A program made the position numbers and the translations under genes. This document shows, piece after piece, positions 29,240 through 33,708 of a stretch of 33,708 nt of DNA; within the stretch, counting starts at the first letter, position 1, and each line of letters starts with the position of its first letter. The notes beneath the pieces were generated by a model. It had not been told where the DNA came from and searched no databases. It saw nothing but the letters and a program-made list of their open reading frames with translations. The stretch comes from Polyangium sp. 6x1 (GTDB lineage: Bacteria; Myxococcota_A; Polyangia; Polyangiales; Polyangiaceae). The stretch spans positions 1 through 33,708 of the forward strand of contig NZ_JARZHH010000095.1 in the NCBI RefSeq assembly GCF_029946515.1. The letters are read 5' to 3'.

Positions 29240-32200
29240 TCAGGATGCCGCGCGTCGTCGCGCGATCTTCCACCGCTCCCCGCGCTCGACCGAGACGACG
29301 ACGCCAACGGCGGCGAGACCATCCAGCAGATCAGCCACGTCGACCCTCTTCGCGCCCTTGAAGCCGGCGGCAACGTCGTCCGCAGTGAACGCACCGCGGA
29401 GCGTGCCGAGGCGATCTCGGACCGCGGCGATCTGCTCGGGGAGCTTCTTCGGCCAGAGCTTCGCCTTCGGGGCCTCAGCGGCCGGCGCTTCCTCGTCGTC
29501 GGGCGCCTCTTCGACGGTGGCGATCGTGGTCTGCGTGGCGGCCTGCGCACCGGTCGGGTTCTGGAACTCGGGGCGGAGCCAACGAACGATCCCGCGCGCT
29601 TCCTCGGCGACCCGCTCAGCGTTCAGGGCGACGAGCTTCTCGAGGATCTGCTCGGCGGTGAGGTCGGAGGGCCAGCCGTAGGCCTCGAAAACGGCCGCGT
29701 CGAGGTCGTCGTGGATCTGCTTCAGAACAGAGACGAGCCCTTTCTCGTGGATCACGAGCTCTTTGTCCGTTAGCCTTTCGCCACGCCGCAGCTTTTCTAG
29801 CACGTTGTACATTCCGGTAATCGTCAACTCCCCGTGGGCGGCCTGCTGCTTCTTCCGGTGGGCGTCAAGTTGCTCTCCAAGCTTTCCGATGCGTTCCCTC
29901 TGCCCTGGCTCGACAACCGGGAACGGGAATGGCTCAAAGCACTTGGTTTTATTGTATCGGGGGTCATTGCCAACACCAAGTCGGCCCCCGGCCGACACGG
30001 ACCACGTCACGTGGATCCGACTCGACAGGACGCCGAGCGATGCCGCGTCGCTCAAGCCTATCGCGAGAAGGGGATGTTCCGGTAAAACAGAGCCTTCCAC
30101 GAAGACGAAGACACGATGCTTCGAGGTCTCGGGGGTTCCTATGTACCGAGGCAACCCCGCGATGATGCGGCGAAGATGTGGCATTGGCTCGGAGAAAAGC
30201 CACCACCGCTCACGCCGGCTTTTCCGAGGATTCGTTTCACGCTCGGGCTTCACGCGATCGAGCACGCGCTGGAATGCCTGAGCTGCGATGGTTCGCGCCC
30301 CGTCCACCGAGTAGCCGTAAAAGTCGATGACGCGAGCAGTACGAGACCGCTGGAGCACGTCGTTTCCGTTGCGGATGGGCTTAACGACGATCGGCGGCCC
30401 CTCGACAGTGTCATCGGAAAGCAGCACGAATCCACGACCGCCCAGCATTACCCCGGCGCTTGTCAGATTACTGTTCGCCTGCAATGGCCGGGCCGCGCTA
30501 ACATTGGCACCGACGGCGAGGTTATCGTGGATGATTCCCTGGCGTGGCTCGACCGTGACCGGGACGGCGCCATCGTGCCCAGCGTCCTCACCCTCCTTGA
30601 CGACCACCGCGAGTACGCCTTCCCCATGTCCGGGCGCTCCAACAGTCATTGCGATCCGGACCGATGCACCGTTTTCCGTGTCAACCCATGGATGATCGGG
30701 GATCGCGAAGGTCAGATGGATCGGGGGTTCCCCGTCCAAGGCGGAAGACACAACCCGGCGGTTGAATATCTGTGTAATGCTGTTGGTCGTAACGAACCCG
30801 AATCGGCGGCTCTTGCCGCTAGCAACGTAGCGCGCTGCCAGGTGCCACCAATACATCACAAAGTCGCCGCTATCGGGCACGGCACCCCGGTAGGAGTCCC
30901 GCAACGCATCGGCGTATCCACTGCCCAAGTGCGAGACGATCCGCAGCTTCCCAAGAAAAGGCGGATTCCCAACAATGAAGTCGGCCGGCGGCCACTCCGC
31001 CTGGCGCGGGCTGACGTACCGGAAAACCGGTACGGTCGCCTTCTCGTCGGGCACCATCTCCCCCGTGACAGGGTGTTTCTTCATCGTCTCCCCGTCCCAC
31101 CGCGTCACGGGCTTGCCCTTCTCGTCTCGGACGAGCTCTTCCCGATCCCACACGAGCACCGCATCCCGGCATTCAATGTTCCGGAAGTCCTGGAGAACGG
31201 GCTCCGGCGGCGGCGTCAACCGGCCGTAGGTCCGGAAATGCCATTGGAGGTAACCGATCCAGAGGACGAGCTCCGCGATCTCCTTTGCCCATGGCTTCAC
31301 CTCAATCCCGAGGAACTGCCCGGGCGTCACGCGTATCCCCTCCGCGTGCAAGAGCTCCTGTCGCTCGCCGAGGTCGTGGAGCAGGGCAAGAACCTCGCTC
31401 TCGATCTGCTTGAAGAGGTCGAGGGTCACGTAAAGGAAGTTACCCGAGCCGCAAGCCGGATCGAGGACGCGCGTTTGGGTAAGCTTCGCGTGATAGGCGC
31501 GCACGGCTTCGCGGGCATCCTTCTCCTTGCCGCTCTGGTACAGCTTCCGCGCCGCAGTCTGCACGTTCTCCCATTCTTCGCGCAGGGGCTCTTCGATCGT
31601 CGGGCGAATCAGCCGCTCGACGTAGGCGCGGGGCGTATAATGGGCCCCGAGCTTGTGCCGCTCCTTCGGGTTCAAGGCGCGCTCAAGGAGCGTCCCGAAG
31701 ATGGCCGGATCGACCTCGGACCAATCGCGCCGCGCGGCCTCCAGCAAGAGCGCGAGTGATTCCTTCGAGAGCGAGAGGCCCGTCGGCTGCTTGAAGAGCC
31801 CGCCGTTGAACCGGAGGAGCTTGCCGAAATAGGAGAACGAGGTGCCTTCGTTCATCGCGCTCCAGAGCCCTTCGATGGCCGAAGGGAAGGAGCGCGGGTT
31901 CGTGATCCAGTGGTGTTCCAGGCCTTCCGTGAAGAGCCGCGACGGGAGGAGCGCTACGTCCTCGGCGAACATCGTAAAGATGCAGCGCATGAGGAACTTG
32001 GCTACGGCCTCGGGCGGGTTCTTCTCGGCCTCCAGCTTCTTCGCGAGCTCCGCGAGCTGGGCGGCGACCTCACGCGTCACCCGCTCGGCCCGGCGGGAGG
32101 GGTCGAGGGAGAGCGGATCCGTGAAGACTGCGCGCAGGGTGTCGATGTGCTTCGCGAGGTCCCGGAGGTAGATCCGCCGGTTCTGCGCGTTCGGGAACGC

Positions 32201-32647
32201 TGGCCAGCGCCGCGTGCCGTCGAAGTCGGCGTAAAGCTCGAACACGTACCCGATGTCGCAGACGATGAGGAACGGCGGCGGCTCGTCGAGCGCGCTCACG
32301 TAGCCGAGGGCCTGCCCGCGCGCGTCGACCATCGCGAGGTCCCAGGAGTCCGTCCCGCGCTGCGTCTTGCCGCTCTTCTTCGCCCCGGCCGCGGCGGCCT
32401 GCTTCGCTTCGAGGAGGAAGCAGCCATGCTTGTAGAGGTCCGCGCGCTTCGTCGTGACCTTGCCGCCCTCCTGCGTCATCGGGATCGGCTTCTCGAACAC
32501 GTAGCGATCGCGGGCGGGGTCTCCCGTGGCCGGCTCAGGCCGGGGCACGCCTAGCACGTCGCAGAGCTCCGCGAGGAAGAGGTCCTTGTTGGCGCGCTCA
32601 GAGGCGCCGGAGGCGCTCCACTTTTCGACGAAGGCGGCGACGTCCAT
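29240..32647 (-). CDS. MmeI-like single-chain restriction-modification enzyme (Type IIL/IIG)
   Basis: A 1135-residue protein uniting nuclease, adenine methyltransferase and target recognition. Nuclease motif D-x9-E-x-K is Asp70, Glu80, Lys82 (RADLYKHGCFLLEAKQ). A helical spacer leads to methyltransferase motif I VLDPACGSGNFLY (~394-406) and motif IV NPPF (561-564). The stretch FLGKLRIVSHLGSGYADALR ... GDFVMYWWHLAARY ... GFVTTNSITQ is close to the MmeI pattern, followed by a recognition domain. A C-terminal addition of ~150 residues, ending in a winged-helix-like ERGERWKIARRRAAS, makes it longer than MmeI (~920). One chain would modify one strand at its site and cut at a distance; no separate methylase is needed. 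ATG 32647 is chosen by homology; GTG 32671 is possible. Confidence 0.88.
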   Translation of the reverse strand: MDVAAFVEKWSASGASERANKDLFLAELCDVLGVPRPEPATGDPARDRYVFEKPIPMTQEGGKVTTKRADLYKHGCFLLEAKQAAAAGAKKSGKTQRGTDSWDLAMVDARGQALGYVSALDEPPPFLIVCDIGYVFELYADFDGTRRWPAFPNAQNRRIYLRDLAKHIDTLRAVFTDPLSLDPSRRAERVTREVAAQLAELAKKLEAEKNPPEAVAKFLMRCIFTMFAEDVALLPSRLFTEGLEHHWITNPRSFPSAIEGLWSAMNEGTSFSYFGKLLRFNGGLFKQPTGLSLSKESLALLLEAARRDWSEVDPAIFGTLLERALNPKERHKLGAHYTPRAYVERLIRPTIEEPLREEWENVQTAARKLYQSGKEKDAREAVRAYHAKLTQTRVLDPACGSGNFLYVTLDLFKQIESEVLALLHDLGERQELLHAEGIRVTPGQFLGIEVKPWAKEIAELVLWIGYLQWHFRTYGRLTPPPEPVLQDFRNIECRDAVLVWDREELVRDEKGKPVTRWDGETMKKHPVTGEMVPDEKATVPVFRYVSPRQAEWPPADFIVGNPPFLGKLRIVSHLGSGYADALRDSYRGAVPDSGDFVMYWWHLAARYVASGKSRRFGFVTTNSITQIFNRRVVSSALDGEPPIHLTFAIPDHPWVDTENGASVRIAMTVGAPGHGEGVLAVVVKEGEDAGHDGAVPVTVEPRQGIIHDNLAVGANVSAARPLQANSNLTSAGVMLGGRGFVLLSDDTVEGPPIVVKPIRNGNDVLQRSRTARVIDFYGYSVDGARTIAAQAFQRVLDRVKPERETNPRKSRRERWWLFSEPMPHLRRIIAGLPRYIGTPETSKHRVFVFVEGSVLPEHPLLAIGLSDAASLGVLSSRIHVTWSVSAGGRLGVGNDPRYNKTKCFEPFPFPVVEPGQRERIGKLGEQLDAHRKKQQAAHGELTITGMYNVLEKLRRGERLTDKELVIHEKGLVSVLKQIHDDLDAAVFEAYGWPSDLTAEQILEKLVALNAERVAEEARGIVRWLRPEFQNPTGAQAATQTTIATVEEAPDDEEAPAAEAPKAKLWPKKLPEQIAAVRDRLGTLRGAFTADDVAAGFKGAKRVDVADLLDGLAAVGVVVSVERGERWKIARRRAAS

Positions 32648-32701
32648 GGCGGAGGCGGGAGGGTAGCCCACGGACGTCCCCGGCGGGAAGGGCCGATCGC
32701 G

Positions 32702-33708
32702 TCAGAAGACGATCGGAACGTCGACCTGCACGATCTTGTACTGCTCCCCTGCGAACCCGTTGGGCGCGTCCAGGCTCATCGAGAACGAGATCGCGGGCCG
32801 AACCCATACGTCACGCTGCCCGAGCCTGAAGTTTCCGCGGGGCCCTACGCCGATCGTCCAGTTGTCGACCGCGGCGGGCTCGTTGCCGATCTCCACCGAG
32901 CCATTGACCAGCCACGCCTGATAACGAACCTCGGCACCGATCGAGAGTTCGCGAATCGGAAAAAACGCGAAGTGCCCCGCGGCCGTGAGGTTGGTCCGCG
33001 CCTTGTCCCCGTCGGCTGCGCCTCGAACGCGGACATGCTCGCCGAGCGTCAGCTCCATCTGCGCGGTGATCCGGTCCGTGACGTAGGCGATCCCCGCGCC
33101 GAGCATGGGCGCGATGAAGTCGACGTCGAACATCGCGTTATCCATCGCGGCGCGTGCCGGCCGGCCGGCGAGATTTGCCGCGACCGTCGAGGTATCGCCA
33201 GCACGCCCGGTGCCAATCGGGAGCGTCGTCCCCCCGAAAAGGCCGAGCGTCCAGCGCTTCCGATCGAGCGGAATCGAGTACAGGGCCCCGAGGATGGGGT
33301 TCACGAACGACGTACCGCGTACGGTCACATCGTGGACGATCGACCATCGCAGAACAGCGGCCAGGCCGGGGATGATCTCTTTGTGGAACCGCCACGAGAT
33401 CGGGATCGTCGTGGTCGACCTGGCGAACGCAAGCGACACGTCAATGCCCACCAGATTGCCAGCCGTCACCGGGCGCAATAGGAAGGGCATTGCGTAGGGC
33501 GGGGGCTCGGCGGGAGGCGGCTCCGAAGGGGAACCCATCGGCGGGAAGGGCGAGGGGGCGGACGAGCCTACCCGGCCGGGGTCTCGGGGCGGGCGAGGCG
33601 GCCGGGCGTGGGTCGGGTCGGGTCGCGGCGCGTCGGCCGGCCCCTCGGGTGCCGAGGCCTCGGCGGGCGGAGCGCTGCCCGCGGGCGCCTCGGCGGGCGG
33701 CGGAGGCG
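32702..33708 (-). CDS. outer-membrane beta-barrel protein with Pro/Ala-rich linker, 5' partial
   Basis: The frame ends at 32702 and stays open to the window edge. Residues encoded by ~33490-33708 are Pro/Ala-rich (PPAEAPAGSGAAPPAEA ... PADAPRPDPTHARPPRPP), a flexible linker like those of envelope-spanning proteins. The following ~260 residues show alternating hydrophobic strands typical of an outer-membrane barrel (GIDVSLAFARSTTTIPISWRF, RWTLGLFGGTTLPIG, IGAEVRYQAWLVNG, WTIGVGPRGNFRLG, VWVRPAISFSMSL) and end in VPIVF, a C-terminal Phe as expected for BAM-dependent barrels. A Met at 33538 is internal and is not taken as the start. It lies 54 nt upstream of the restriction gene on the same strand. 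Function unknown. Confidence 0.75.
   Translation of the reverse strand, partial: PPPPAEAPAGSAPPAEASAPEGPADAPRPDPTHARPPRPPRDPGRVGSSAPSPFPPMGSPSEPPPAEPPPYAMPFLLRPVTAGNLVGIDVSLAFARSTTTIPISWRFHKEIIPGLAAVLRWSIVHDVTVRGTSFVNPILGALYSIPLDRKRWTLGLFGGTTLPIGTGRAGDTSTVAANLAGRPARAAMDNAMFDVDFIAPMLGAGIAYVTDRITAQMELTLGEHVRVRGAADGDKARTNLTAAGHFAFFPIRELSIGAEVRYQAWLVNGSVEIGNEPAAVDNWTIGVGPRGNFRLGQRDVWVRPAISFSMSLDAPNGFAGEQYKIVQVDVPIVF

Noticed and set aside
30116-31759. A 547-residue plus-strand frame opposite the restriction enzyme
   Set aside because: Antisense shadow; the minus-strand methyltransferase motifs are decisive.
29215-32671. The large methyltransferase as a DISARM or BREX component
   Set aside because: It carries its own D-x9-E-x-K nuclease motif and MmeI-like body, and no helicase, PLD, PglZ or BrxC genes are nearby.

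Overview
The window is very GC-rich, with long shadow reading frames on both strands. It carries Gly-rich surface proteins, many lipoproteins, a large NB-ARC/TPR-type regulator and Pro/Ala-rich linkers. Together these suggest a myxobacterium, probably of the Polyangium/Sorangium side of the order; this is an inference from gene style, not a match I could run.

Layout. (1) 1-9.6 kb, chromosomal: the end of a Gly-rich surface protein; a lipoprotein; a 959-residue ATPase/TPR regulator with a winged helix at its C-terminus; a ThiS/MoaD-like sulfur carrier 1 nt upstream of a BNR-repeat propeller; and two tandemly duplicated propeller-like lipoproteins that share a TTG start and leader. (2) 10.0-13.0 kb: a three-gene catabolic operon (beta-keto acid cleavage enzyme, quinone oxidoreductase, TauD-type dioxygenase). 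(3) 13.1-15.3 kb: a CreBC/OmpR-type two-component pair whose kinase has a degenerate G1 box. (4) 15.4-16.3 kb: uppS and tRNA-Arg(TCT).

(5) 16,286-29,229: an integrated element of 12,929 bp in the 3' end of the tRNA-Arg gene, bounded by a 15-bp direct repeat (GTCCTGCCGGGCGCG). It has a left, minus-strand control arm: tyrosine integrase, a small overlapping upstream gene, operator-like TTGTACCGG repeats, a secreted B-lectin and an unknown protein. Its right arm is one tightly packed plus-strand operon of 12 genes. These encode small coiled-coil/membrane proteins, two beta-rich virion-like proteins, a transglutaminase-like protein with an acidic repeat tail, a lytic transglycosylase, single-span membrane proteins, a holin-sized membrane protein, a DUF6884-like/coiled-coil fusion and a zinc-ribbon protein. 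There are no tail, terminase, portal, packaging ATPase or Rep genes that I can recognise. The best reading is a previously undescribed tailless, possibly membrane-containing, provirus or virus-derived satellite. This is the most interesting part of the window.

(6) 29.2-33.7 kb: a single-chain MmeI-like (Type IIL/IIG) restriction-modification enzyme whose stop codon lies 10 bp outside the right attachment site, and the C-terminal part of an outer-membrane beta-barrel protein with a Pro/Ala-rich linker that runs off the window.

The integrase reading frame crosses the attachment core and the antisense of the tRNA and ends inside uppS. If the element excises, the integrase would receive a different, still open, C-terminal tail from the right end of the element.
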